29,834 nucleotides of DNA from an uncultured Oribacterium sp. (GTDB lineage: Bacteria > Bacillota > Clostridia > Lachnospirales > Lachnospiraceae): the NCBI GenBank assembly GCA_937927445.1, contig CALAOB010000052.1:1-29834 (forward strand), given 5' to 3'. Position numbers and translations under genes: made by a program. Position 1 is the first letter of the stretch. The number at the start of each line of letters is the position of its first letter. This document shows, piece by piece, positions 1 to 7,934 of this stretch. Below the pieces are notes generated by a model, which saw nothing but the letters and a program-made list of their open reading frames with translations, made no database searches and was not told where the DNA came from.

Positions 1-390
1 GTAGCCTGCATTGACCGCCGTACGGCAGCCGACGACGACAAACGCGGCGAGGCCGACGGAATCCGCAACGTTCAGGATGAAGTTCGAGCGGATACGGTTC
101 CGGTCGATCTTATCCATATAGGTTTCGGTGGTGCGGCTGCGCTCGAAGATGAAGTCGACGACGCAGGTGATGAAGGCGACCGTCACATAGACCGGCTTCG
201 TGAACATCGCCGGCGGAATCTCGCCGAGGATGAGGTCACGGATCATACCGCCGCCGACCGCCGTCGCACAGCCGAGCACGATGGCACCGAAGATGTCCAT
301 CTTCCGCTCCTTCGCGACCATGACACCGGAAATCGCAAAGGCCACCGTACCGATCATTTCGAGAATAAAAATTACATCATCAAAGCTCAT
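1..390 (-). CDS. TRIC/UPF0126-family membrane protein (3' part cut by window edge)
   Basis: The frame reads from ATG at 390 to the window edge (130 codons), without a stop, so the C-terminal part is missing; family members are about 200 residues. The N-terminal half contains the hallmark of the bacterial UPF0126/trimeric intracellular cation channel family: a GTVAFAISG helix, then KMDIFG, then a glycine-rich TAVGGGMIRDLILG loop. These proteins are small integral membrane proteins, and some homologues conduct monovalent cations; the physiological role here is unknown. The start codon overlaps the thrS stop by one base (TGATG), so the gene is probably translationally coupled to thrS and lies in its T-box-controlled transcript. 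Family assignment is firm; ion specificity is not shown by the sequence. Confidence 0.85.
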   Translation of the reverse strand, partial: MSFDDVIFILEMIGTVAFAISGVMVAKERKMDIFGAIVLGCATAVGGGMIRDLILGEIPPAMFTKPVYVTVAFITCVVDFIFERSRTTETYMDKIDRNRIRSNFILNVADSVGLAAFVVVGCRTAVNAGY

Positions 391-2276
391 CAGTCGATCT
401 CGTCCGGAAGCTCGAGGGTGTGCTCTCTGTTCAGCTTCTGGCAGAAAGCGACGAACTTGTCGAGCGGAACGTTCTGGATCTGCTTGTTGGAGCCACGAAC
501 GTTGATGGATACGGTGTTCTCCTCTGCTTCGTGATCACCGAGTACGAGGATGTACGGATCCTTGTAGTTCTTGAAGCCCTTGATCTTCGTCTTCATGTTC
601 TTATCGCTGTAGTCCGCCTCGACACGGATACCGGCGTTCATGAGTGCCTCCTCTACCTTCTTCGCATAGGCGTTGTGCTCCTCACGAATCGGAACGAGGG
701 CTACCTGATACGGGTTCAGCCAGAACGGGAAGTTGCCCTTGAAGTTCTCGATGATGATACCGATGAAACGCTCGAGGGAACCGTAGATCGCACGGTGAAT
801 AACGACCGGCATCTGCTGTGTGCCATCCTCCGCGGTATAGTTCAGGCCGAAGTTGTGCGGAAGCTGGAAGTCGAGCTGAACCGTACCACACTGCCACTCA
901 CGACCGAGTGCATCCTTGATCTGAAGGTCGATCTTCGGGCCGTAGAATGCGCCGTCGCCTTCATTGATCTCGTAGCCGCCCTCGCCATACTTCTCGTCGA
1001 GGATGGACTTGAGGGATGCCTCTGCACGGTTCCAGACCTCGAGATCACCCATGAAATCATCCGGTCTGGTGGAGAACTCTGCACGGTAGGTGACACCGAA
1101 GGTCTTGTAGATCTCGTCTGCGATGGAGATGACATCCGCGATCTCATCCTTGATCTGGGACTCCATCACGAAGGTATGGTCATCATCCTGACGGAACTCC
1201 TGTACACGGAAGAGACCGTTCATCTGACCGGACTTCTCCTTACGGTGCAGCACATCGTACTCGGAGTAACGGATCGGGAGCTCCTTGTAGGAACGAAGCT
1301 TACGCTTGAAGGTGAGCATCGCATTCGGGCAGTTCATCGGCTTCGCCGCCATGGTGTCGATGTTCTCACGGTTGTAAATGACCGAACCGGCCTGGATCTT
1401 CGCTACCTTCTTCTCGGCTGCCTCATCCTTATAGTCCTCGACCACGTTCTCGATATCGGCATCGGCGGTGGTGTAACCATCGATACCCGGGACGATGAAC
1501 ATGTTGTTGAGATAGTGTGCCCAGTGACCGGAAACGAGCCAGAGACGCTTGTTGTTTACGAGCGGTGCTGCGATCTCGGTGTAGCCATGGCGACGCTGTA
1601 CCTCACGGCTGTACTGAAGCAGTGCCTGGTACATCTGCCATCCACGTGGCAGCCAGTATGGCATACCCGGAGCGGTCTCGTTAAACATGAAGAGCTCGAG
1701 CTGTGCACCGATCTTCTTGTGGTCACGCTCACGCGCCTCCTCGATCATCTTTACGTGCTGCTTCAGCTCATCCTTCGTCGGGAATGCATACACATAGACA
1801 CGCTGCATGTGGTCACGCTTCTCATCGCCTCTCCAGTACGCTGCGGAACAGCTGTGGATCTGGTAAGCCGCGCTCATCAGCTCCTGTGAATTCTCTACGT
1901 GCGGTCCACGGCAGAGATCCACATAATCATCACCGGTATAGTAAACAGAGATGGTCTCGTCCTCCGGAAGCTCCTCGATCAGCTCGAGCTTGAACTTCTG
2001 ATCCTTAAAGATCTCCTTCGCCTCGGCCTTCGAAACTTCCTTCCGTGTCCACGGCTCACGACGCTTGATGATCTCACGCATCTTGTTCTCGATGGCCTTG
2101 AAGTCCTCCTCACCGATGCTCTTACCCTCCGGCAGAACGAAATCATAGTAGCAGCCGTCCTCGATCTGAGGTCCGATACCGTACTGCACTTCCTTACCGT
2201 AGATCTCGATCACTGCCTTTGCGAGGATGTGTGCGAGGGAATGACGATACACCTGTAATAACTCTTCCTTTTCCAT
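390..2276 (-). CDS. thrS: Threonyl-tRNA synthetase lacking the N-terminal TGS domain
   Basis: Charges tRNA-Thr with threonine in the cytoplasm. The 628-residue product starts at ATG 2276, preceded by AAAGGAG at six bases; the frame stays open upstream but those residues have no RBS and no family similarity. It begins directly with the editing (second additional) domain: HSLAH at residues 12-16 and C122/H126 in LCRGPH are the usual editing-site residues. The class II core follows, with the three zinc ligands C316 (in MNCP), H367 (DDDH) and H494 (VIHRA), then the anticodon-binding domain from about 520. The roughly 60-residue TGS domain found at the front of E. coli and B. subtilis ThrRS is absent. 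About 40 extra residues (roughly 263-307) lie between the GHW segment and MNCP relative to E. coli. Expression is controlled by the T-box leader just upstream. Confidence 0.97.
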   Translation of the reverse strand: MEKEELLQVYRHSLAHILAKAVIEIYGKEVQYGIGPQIEDGCYYDFVLPEGKSIGEEDFKAIENKMREIIKRREPWTRKEVSKAEAKEIFKDQKFKLELIEELPEDETISVYYTGDDYVDLCRGPHVENSQELMSAAYQIHSCSAAYWRGDEKRDHMQRVYVYAFPTKDELKQHVKMIEEARERDHKKIGAQLELFMFNETAPGMPYWLPRGWQMYQALLQYSREVQRRHGYTEIAAPLVNNKRLWLVSGHWAHYLNNMFIVPGIDGYTTADADIENVVEDYKDEAAEKKVAKIQAGSVIYNRENIDTMAAKPMNCPNAMLTFKRKLRSYKELPIRYSEYDVLHRKEKSGQMNGLFRVQEFRQDDDHTFVMESQIKDEIADVISIADEIYKTFGVTYRAEFSTRPDDFMGDLEVWNRAEASLKSILDEKYGEGGYEINEGDGAFYGPKIDLQIKDALGREWQCGTVQLDFQLPHNFGLNYTAEDGTQQMPVVIHRAIYGSLERFIGIIIENFKGNFPFWLNPYQVALVPIREEHNAYAKKVEEALMNAGIRVEADYSDKNMKTKIKGFKNYKDPYILVLGDHEAEENTVSINVRGSNKQIQNVPLDKFVAFCQKLNREHTLELPDEID

Positions 2277-2300
2277 TTGTTTCTCCTTTGAATGTTTCAA

Positions 2301-2325
2301 AACCAGCCCTTTGGGACGGCTGATT
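2301..2325 (-). other. Second hairpin in the thrS leader, downstream of the T-box terminator
   Basis: The RNA arms AAUCAGCC and GGCUGGUU (2318-2325 and 2301-2308 on the plus strand) pair over 8 bp, including wobbles, around a 9-base loop. The stem is followed by only a short UU run. It lies between the T-box terminator and the thrS ribosome binding site, in a leader section of about 160 nt that most T-box genes do not have. It could be a weak additional attenuator or a processing site. Confidence 0.35.
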
Positions 2326-2437
2326 TCGTGTCTGGACAACCGGTCCAGTGCCACACAGCGAATCTCTGCAGCTTGTGATCAGGCAGTGTCTCATCTCGAA
2401 TTCCCTTCGGGAATCCACAAACGGTGCTGCCTTAAAC

Positions 2438-2476
2438 AAAAACGCCCCAACCAGCTCTTTCGAACTGATTGGGACG
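2438..2476 (-). terminator. T-box intrinsic terminator upstream of thrS
   Basis: On the minus strand, a 15-bp stem (including G-U pairs; arms 2462-2476 and 2443-2457) with a GAAA-type loop is followed by five U residues. It lies directly downstream of the conserved T-box sequence, the standard place for the terminator that competes with the antiterminator. Uncharged tRNA binding should prevent its formation. Confidence 0.9.
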
Positions 2477-2712
2477 ATAGATTCGCGGTTCCACCCAAAT
2501 TGTCATCAACCACATATCCTGTGGGCCAATGCTTCTGCATCCGCTCTGATGACCACTCTTTCGACGGTAACGTAGTCAACGGGTCCGATTAAGGACCTCT
2601 CCGAGGTGGTGTTCATATTTATTTCATCGACGCCTCGCAGCAAATGGCGCTTCTCTGTATCCGAAATCAAATACTACTGTCCTCTTCAACGATTTCTGTC
2701 TATTCAATTGAC
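2438..2712 (-). promoter_or_regulatory. T-box riboswitch controlling thrS
   Basis: The minus strand carries the diagnostic antiterminator sequence TGGGTGGAACCGCG at 2497-2484, followed by the terminator at 2476-2438. Upstream is about 200 nt of Stem I-type leader. A Thr codon ACC at 2610-2608, in the context GAACACCACC, is the likely specifier. The UGGA bulge would pair with a UCCA tRNA 3' end. T-box leaders sense uncharged tRNA and switch on their synthetase gene when charging is low. The T-box call is firm; the exact specifier base triplet and Stem I borders are inferred by eye. Confidence 0.92.
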
Positions 2713-2718
2713 ACAGCC

Positions 2719-2747
2719 ATTGTAGGTTCGTCGGGCAGCTTTGTCAA
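2719..2747 (-). promoter_or_regulatory. Promoter of the T-box-thrS transcript
   Basis: A perfect -35 (TTGACA, 2747-2742) and a -10 TACAAT (2724-2719) are separated by 17 bases. The -35 starts six bases after the stop codon of the ABC ATPase gene, so thrS is transcribed independently of the transporter operon. Transcription should start near 2712, leaving a leader long enough for the complete T-box. Confidence 0.88.
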
Positions 2748-2752
2748 GAGGG

Positions 2753-4408
2753 CTATTTCTCGATTTCCAGACGGCCGTCGGCGATGCACTTTCCGGACTG
2801 ACGGTCAAACAGGAGGATGTGGCTGCCGTGGATGTCGATGCCGGCCTGCTCGCCGATCCTGTAGGCATTGTTCCCGAAGATCACACCGGTCAGCAGATAG
2901 TCATCCTGCACGCAGAGCTTGAGCGTCGATTCCATACCGGTCGGCATGGCACCGAAGATCGTGGTCTGAAGCGCGCCATCCGGCTCGATGTCGATGGCCT
3001 CCGGACGGATGCCCAGCACGAGGTCGCGGTTTGTCAGAACCGGATCCTCGAGGATGGAGCTGTCCTCTTCGACGACCTTCTCGATGTGATACTTGAAGAC
3101 CTCATCCTTGTTGCTCTTCTCAACGGCGTGCTTCTGTTTCAGACGGTCGATTTCTGCCTGCTTCTTCGCGGCGGCATCTGCGTCCCGCTGCGTGAACCAG
3201 CTCGAAAGCTCGAGCGCTTCGTTCGGGATGAAGCGTGCATGGATGCCATGGAAGATCTTGAGGGCGACGCTGCCGTCTGCACTCTGCTCACCCGTGGCTT
3301 CTACGAAGTTGATGGACGGGTTGCCGACGAAATCGGCGGCAAAGAGATTCGTCGGGCGGTTGTAGACCTCGAGCGGTGCGTCGTACTGCTGGAGGACACC
3401 GTTGTTGATGAGGCAGATCTTCGTCGCGAGGGTCATCGCTTCCATCTGATCATGGGTGACATAGACGAAGGTCGAGCCGGTCTCCAGGTGGAGACGCTGC
3501 AGCTCGTAGCGCATCTCGAGACGAAGCTTCGCATCGAGGTTACTGAGCGGCTCGTCCATGAAGAGCACCTGTGGCTCCGGTGCGAGGGTACGGGCGATGG
3601 CAACACGCTGCTGCTGACCGCCGGAAAGCTCTGCTGGGTAACGATCCATGAACATACCGATCTTGACGACACGGGAAACCTGACGTACACGGCTGTCGAT
3701 CTCTTCATCCGTTAATTTCCGGACCTCCATGAGCGCGGCGCCGTTCTGTGTGACGTGGAAATGCTCGTCGAGGGCCTGTCCCTTCGCCGCGTAGCCTGCA
3801 TTGATCTCCGCAAGGGTTTTCTCGTAACCGGCACGTGCCGCATCGGCTGCCTGCTGCGGGTCCGCTGCCTCATGGATCTTCAGGTTGAAGAGCTCCTTCG
3901 CGCTCATGATGGAGAGGCTGAAGGTATCGATCAGCTTCACGTAGGCCTTTTCGGTATCGAGCTTTCCGTTCTTATCGCGGCAGTCCTCGATCTGGTCCTT
4001 TACCTTCTTTCCGCTCTTCAGTGCATGCATGAGGTCGGAGCTGACCTTCGCCTTCACGTCGATCTGCGGCAGCTCTTCTTTGATGTTCTTAAGACCGAAG
4101 GAGATGTTCTGGTACACGGTCATGTTTGGCCAGAGTGCATAGTTCTGGAAGAGGAAGCCGACCTTCCGCTTGTTGGCCGGGACATTGATGCCCTTATCCG
4201 AATCGAAGACGACGCGGTCACCGATTTTAATCTGTCCTTCGGTCGGGGTCTCGAGGCCCGCAATCATACGGAGGATGGTGGTTTTTCCACAGCCGGAAGG
4301 ACCCAGCAGCGTGACGAAGGCATTGTCCGGGATATCGAGACTGAGGTCATCGACACCGAAATAGTTTTTCCAGCGTTTGGTAATGTGTGTTAATGTGATG
4401 GACGGCAT
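2753..4408 (-). CDS. ABC transporter ATPase (MalK/FbpC/AfuC type) with two large insertions
   Basis: Nucleotide-binding subunit predicted to energise the adjacent permease. All ABC motifs are present: Walker A GPSGCGKTT (36-44), Q-loop Gln88, signature LSGGQ (261-265), Walker B VLFMDEP (281-287), D-loop SNLD, and H-loop His319. A TOBE-type C-terminal domain follows and includes GIRPE (466-470). The protein has 551 residues against about 350-370 for the family. Two insertions explain the excess: about 120 residues (roughly 111-232) between the Q-loop and the signature, inside the helical subdomain that contacts the permease, and a lysine/glutamate-rich stretch of about 50 (roughly 403-455) in the C-terminal domain. 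The gene begins two bases after the permease stop. Its RBS AGGAGGT is formed by the last codons of the permease, which suggests translational coupling. The substrate cannot be read from this subunit. Confidence 0.93.
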   Translation of the reverse strand: MPSITLTHITKRWKNYFGVDDLSLDIPDNAFVTLLGPSGCGKTTILRMIAGLETPTEGQIKIGDRVVFDSDKGINVPANKRKVGFLFQNYALWPNMTVYQNISFGLKNIKEELPQIDVKAKVSSDLMHALKSGKKVKDQIEDCRDKNGKLDTEKAYVKLIDTFSLSIMSAKELFNLKIHEAADPQQAADAARAGYEKTLAEINAGYAAKGQALDEHFHVTQNGAALMEVRKLTDEEIDSRVRQVSRVVKIGMFMDRYPAELSGGQQQRVAIARTLAPEPQVLFMDEPLSNLDAKLRLEMRYELQRLHLETGSTFVYVTHDQMEAMTLATKICLINNGVLQQYDAPLEVYNRPTNLFAADFVGNPSINFVEATGEQSADGSVALKIFHGIHARFIPNEALELSSWFTQRDADAAAKKQAEIDRLKQKHAVEKSNKDEVFKYHIEKVVEEDSSILEDPVLTNRDLVLGIRPEAIDIEPDGALQTTIFGAMPTGMESTLKLCVQDDYLLTGVIFGNNAYRIGEQAGIDIHGSHILLFDRQSGKCIADGRLEIEK

Positions 4409-4410
4409 AC

Positions 4411-6240
4411 TTAACCTCCTATTCCGTTATCAAGGCTTGCTCCCGTCAGGATATTGACGAGGGTGTTAAACAGAAGAATCGTCATGATGAGGATCAGGTT
4501 GATCGCACTGGAGAAGGCGTACAGACCCATCTCATCGAAGTAATCCAGTGTCGTGGAGAGGATGAAGCCCTGGGTGCAGAGAAGCAGGAACAGGGACAGC
4601 TCACGAAGGCAGGTCATGAACGGCAGGGTATAGCCGCTGATGATGGAGCTCTTCTGAATCGGGATGATGATGTTCAGCATCCGCTTATGCCACGGGATAT
4701 CCTGAATGATGGCGGCCTCTTCGATCTCGTTGGAGAGCTGCAACATCGAGTTCAGGGAGTTTCTGGAGGCGAACGGGATGTACTTGACGACGCCTGCGAT
4801 GATCAGCAGGGTGTAGGTGTTGAACAGATTCACATGCTGATTACTGAAAAGGATGAAGAACGCAGCACCGACCGCGATGGATGGCATCAGGTACGGCAGG
4901 AAGGCGACGTTGTTTACGTAGTTCGCCCACTTCGAACGGCGATTCTTCGATACGGCGTAGCCGATCAGGGTGCCGATCGTACCGGCGATGAGTGCGCAGA
5001 CGATGGCGAGGAACAGGGTACCCTTGAAGGCGTGCCAGATGGTCGGATTATAGAGGATACCGTGCTGACCATACATACCGTTCTCGCTGACATTTTCATG
5101 CGTCAGCCACCACTTCGTGGTGAGGTTCGAGGTATCGTGTGTATACAGGAAGCTGTAATCGCCCGGGTTCGGCAGGAAGGTCTCCAGCGCGAAGAGGAGA
5201 ATCGGCCAGATGGAGGTGAAGAAGGTCAGCAGGATGAAGACCACGCCCATGATGTACTTCCCGGCTTTTCCGAGGTTGATCTTACTGAGCTGGCCGGACT
5301 TACCGGTGACGGTCGTGTAGTTTGCGCGACCGGTGACGGAGGTCTGGTTGAGACCCAGGATCAGGACGCCGAAGAGCATCATGATGATCGCGAGGATGCT
5401 GGCTTCACCGGTGTACTTCGAGTTCAGCGAGATGTACTTCGTCGACAGGGTCGTGAGGCCGAGGTAATGTGGAACCGGATAGGAGCCCATCGCGGATCCG
5501 AAGACGAGCAGGATCGTACTGAGGATCGCCGGCCGGATCATCGGCAGCGTCACGCGCAGCATGATCTTCCACTTCGGGGTATCGAGGATGGTCGCCGCTT
5601 CCTCGAGGTTCGCATCCATGTTCTTAAAGATGCCGCCGATCAGGATATAGGCGAACGGTGCGTAGTGGAGACCGAGCACCATGGCACTCGGGAAAGCGCC
5701 GAGGCAGAACCACTTCGGCATACAGATACCGAACAGCGATGCGAGGAGGCCATCCGAGGTACCGCAGACAGCATTGGAGTTAAACATATGCTGCCATACG
5801 ACCGCCAGTGTCCACTGCGGCATGATGTACGGGAAAATGAAAATCGAGCTTAAATACTTTTTGAAGCGCATGTTGGTTCTCGTCACCAGGAAGGCGAAAA
5901 AACCACCATACAGGATGGAAATCGCACAGGTCAAGACCGAGAGAATCACGGTATTCAGGAGCGGTTTCCAGAGATTGGTCTTTGCAAGACGGCTCGTAAA
6001 AAGATCGACATAGTTTGCGACGCTGTAGCCGGAGGCTTTTCCGGTGAGATGGGCGTCGATGGTGCCCGGATGGATCTGGAAGGTGTCACGGACGATGGCA
6101 ACGATCGGGGCCACCGTACTGAAGGTGAGCACGATACCGAAGACGAGCAGGATGATGTTCTGCGGCTTCGAAAAGAAGGTGACGATCTTATTACGGAGTA
6201 TGGCTTTCGTATCACGTGTACCGGATGCAGTCGTTTCCAT
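4411..6240 (-). CDS. Fused double ABC permease (FbpB/AfuB type)
   Basis: Membrane subunit of the importer, 609 residues. It carries two homologous permease halves in one chain, each with an EAA loop that docks on the ATPase: EEAATILDTPKWKIMLRV (about 213-230) and EEAAIIQDIPWHKRML (about 507-522). About 12 hydrophobic segments are visible, among them 28-50, 96-118, 182-204, 236-256, 281-296, 328-352, 405-427, 444-465, 476-491 and 578-598. This two-in-one architecture is typical of the iron/thiamine/sugar-phosphate (FbpB, ThiP, AfuB) branch. Start at ATG 6240 with GGAGG nine bases upstream. It lies between the substrate-binding lipoprotein gene and the ATPase gene, separated from the former by a terminator-like hairpin that should lower its expression relative to the binding protein. 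Confidence 0.92.
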   Translation of the reverse strand: METTASGTRDTKAILRNKIVTFFSKPQNIILLVFGIVLTFSTVAPIVAIVRDTFQIHPGTIDAHLTGKASGYSVANYVDLFTSRLAKTNLWKPLLNTVILSVLTCAISILYGGFFAFLVTRTNMRFKKYLSSIFIFPYIMPQWTLAVVWQHMFNSNAVCGTSDGLLASLFGICMPKWFCLGAFPSAMVLGLHYAPFAYILIGGIFKNMDANLEEAATILDTPKWKIMLRVTLPMIRPAILSTILLVFGSAMGSYPVPHYLGLTTLSTKYISLNSKYTGEASILAIIMMLFGVLILGLNQTSVTGRANYTTVTGKSGQLSKINLGKAGKYIMGVVFILLTFFTSIWPILLFALETFLPNPGDYSFLYTHDTSNLTTKWWLTHENVSENGMYGQHGILYNPTIWHAFKGTLFLAIVCALIAGTIGTLIGYAVSKNRRSKWANYVNNVAFLPYLMPSIAVGAAFFILFSNQHVNLFNTYTLLIIAGVVKYIPFASRNSLNSMLQLSNEIEEAAIIQDIPWHKRMLNIIIPIQKSSIISGYTLPFMTCLRELSLFLLLCTQGFILSTTLDYFDEMGLYAFSSAINLILIMTILLFNTLVNILTGASLDNGIGG

Positions 6241-6260
6241 AGATGAATTCCTCCGTTCTT

Positions 6261-6299
6261 AAAACCGACCGGGGAGTCATGAGCTCCCCGGCCGAAAAA
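6261..6299 (-). terminator. Attenuating terminator between binding protein and permease genes
   Basis: On the minus strand the GC-rich arms (6284-6294 and 6265-6276) form an 11-bp stem around a 7-base loop, followed by TTTT. Partial read-through would give more lipoprotein than permease, a common arrangement in ABC importer operons. Confidence 0.7.
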
Positions 6300-6319
6300 T
6301 CAGTTCATATAAGCGTTTA

Positions 6320-7750
6320 TTACTTCGCGTCTGCGTACTTGGTCAGGGTCTCGATCCAGCTGCCGACACCGAATGCAGCGTCTGCGCAGTACTCCGGATC
6401 CTCGAGTACGAGCTCGCCGGTGGTGGTCCACCAGTCATAGCCACGGTCGTCCTTTGCCGGGAATGCATCTTCGCCGGCGTCGTTGTAGCCGCCCTTTGCG
6501 TGGTTATAGGTCGCTTCGGTCTGCTCTGCAACCTTCGGGTTCGAGCTGTAACCGCCCATGTCCTTGCCCCATGCACTGAAGCCGTCCTCTGTACATGTCA
6601 TGTAGGTCATAAATGCACATGCGGTCCATGGAAGCGGGCTGTTCTTTGTCAGGAAGAGGTAGTGGTTGTAGCCGTAGCCGCCGATGCCCTTATAGCCATC
6701 CTGGTATGCCGCTACCTTGATGTTGTTGACGGAAACGGTTGCGGATTCTTCTACGGAACGAAGCTTCGAGTAAACGAGGAGACCGGACTGATCCTTCGCG
6801 GACTTGTCGACGAGAGTGTTGCAGATCGGGCCGTCATCGGTCTGTGCGTTGTAGTTCTCTACCCAGAGCTTGATCCATGCGAGGGCGTACTTGCCGTTCT
6901 CACCGAGACCGAAATCATCCGCGTCGGAAGCCACTTCCTGGATGGTCGGATCGAAGTAAGCCTTATGCTCATCATCGAGTGCATCGTAGGCATCCTTCAG
7001 CATGCCGGCGTACTTATCCTCGGTCAGCATGTAGAGGAAGTTCTTTCCGACGAGCTCGGAATCGATGTCCATGTACAGCGGGTGCTGATCCTTGTAGATG
7101 AAATCCCAGCAGTTCTTGAACTCTGCGGAGCCGGTCGAGTTATACATGAAGACCTTGTTCAGGGTCTGCAGTGGCAGGTAGCCGCTGTATGCATCGGCGG
7201 TGGTGCCGTTTGCCTCTGCCCACTCCTTCGGGATGAAGGTCTTCAGGATATCGGTATCCACCATCTTGCTCTTGATCTGGTTACCATCCTGGATGAGGGT
7301 CATCGCGAAGGTGCCGGTATCCTTCAGGGAATCAGCGGTGAGCTGCTCGAAGATCTTGTTGTTCTTTGGCTGCTGCCACTCGAACTCCATATTGTAGTTC
7401 GGATCGATGGTCTGCAGATAAGCGATGAAGAGCGGAAGTGCGGACTTACCACGCGAGGAGTTACCGACGCCGTAGAAGGTCTTGCCGTTCGACTCTTCGA
7501 TGGCCTTCTTTGCGAGCTCCTCCATGGTCATGCCTTCGGCTTCCTTGATGATGGCATCGATACCGGTGAGGTTCTCTTCCTTCGGCGCCTCGGTTTCCGC
7601 CGGCTGTGCCGCCTGGGTCTCTGCCGGTTTGTCAGTGGCTGCGGCAGCCGTGGTGGCTGTAGTGTTGTTTGATGAAGATCCGCATGCGGCCAGCATGGAA
7701 ACCGCCATCGATGCGGTTAACAGTAACGAGATGAGTTTACGTTTTCTCAT
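6320..7750 (-). CDS. Large substrate-binding lipoprotein of the ABC importer
   Basis: A 476-residue exported lipoprotein. A basic start (MRKRK), a hydrophobic stretch and a lipobox SMLAAC with the lipidated Cys at 23 are followed by a low-complexity Ser/Thr/Ala/Glu/Pro linker to about residue 60. The rest resembles a periplasmic-binding-protein fold, but I do not recognise a named family. It is longer than most FbpA/AfuA-type proteins (about 340), with Trp/Tyr-rich segments near the C-terminus (for example GYDWWTTTGELVLEDPEYC). Its place directly before the double permease and ATPase makes it the probable capture subunit. Start ATG 7750 has AGGGAGG seven bases upstream. A likely promoter and a terminator of the preceding regulator operon lie upstream. 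Confidence 0.85.
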   Translation of the reverse strand: MRKRKLISLLLTASMAVSMLAACGSSSNNTTATTAAAATDKPAETQAAQPAETEAPKEENLTGIDAIIKEAEGMTMEELAKKAIEESNGKTFYGVGNSSRGKSALPLFIAYLQTIDPNYNMEFEWQQPKNNKIFEQLTADSLKDTGTFAMTLIQDGNQIKSKMVDTDILKTFIPKEWAEANGTTADAYSGYLPLQTLNKVFMYNSTGSAEFKNCWDFIYKDQHPLYMDIDSELVGKNFLYMLTEDKYAGMLKDAYDALDDEHKAYFDPTIQEVASDADDFGLGENGKYALAWIKLWVENYNAQTDDGPICNTLVDKSAKDQSGLLVYSKLRSVEESATVSVNNIKVAAYQDGYKGIGGYGYNHYLFLTKNSPLPWTACAFMTYMTCTEDGFSAWGKDMGGYSSNPKVAEQTEATYNHAKGGYNDAGEDAFPAKDDRGYDWWTTTGELVLEDPEYCADAAFGVGSWIETLTKYADAK

Positions 7751-7828
7751 AAATGTGCCTCCCTTATGGTTTCACGATCGGCGCTCCGATTTACTTCGTG
7801 CGAAGCGCGTTCTTTACTTGATGGCTCT

Positions 7829-7834
7829 AGTATA
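7829..7834 (-). promoter_or_regulatory. Candidate -10 element of the importer operon
   Basis: TATACT on the minus strand, about 80 bases before the lipoprotein start. No good -35 is found at the proper distance; the region upstream is AT-rich only. A promoter with a poor -35 fits activation by the neighbouring AraC-type regulator. Assignment is by eye. Confidence 0.45.
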
Positions 7835-7849
7835 GAAATTTTTTTGCAT

Positions 7850-7918
7850 AATAAAAACGCGGTAAAAATGATATTTCGATGGTCATTTCTGACATCTTTT
7901 TATCGTTTATCCGCGTTT
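7850..7918 (-). terminator. Structured terminator downstream of the response-regulator gene
   Basis: On the minus strand an outer stem AACGCGG/CCGCGTT (7911-7917 with 7856-7862) is followed by TTTTTAT. Inside it, TAAAAAGAT pairs with ATCATTTTTA, and a small GUCA-GAAA-UGAC hairpin sits near the apex. It lies between the regulator stop and the -10 of the importer operon, so it probably ends the sensor operon. The bipartite stem could also have a regulatory role. Confidence 0.5.
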
Positions 7919-7934
7919 ACATGTGCAATATGCA

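Noticed and set aside
420..1889. Long open frame antisense to thrS (489 codons, plus strand)
   Set aside because: It mirrors the thrS reading frame; no RBS, no recognisable domain and a composition typical of antisense shadow frames.
4687..5853. 388-codon plus-strand frame opposite the permease
   Set aside because: Very charged, no family similarity and fully inside a strongly supported gene; a shadow of the permease frame.
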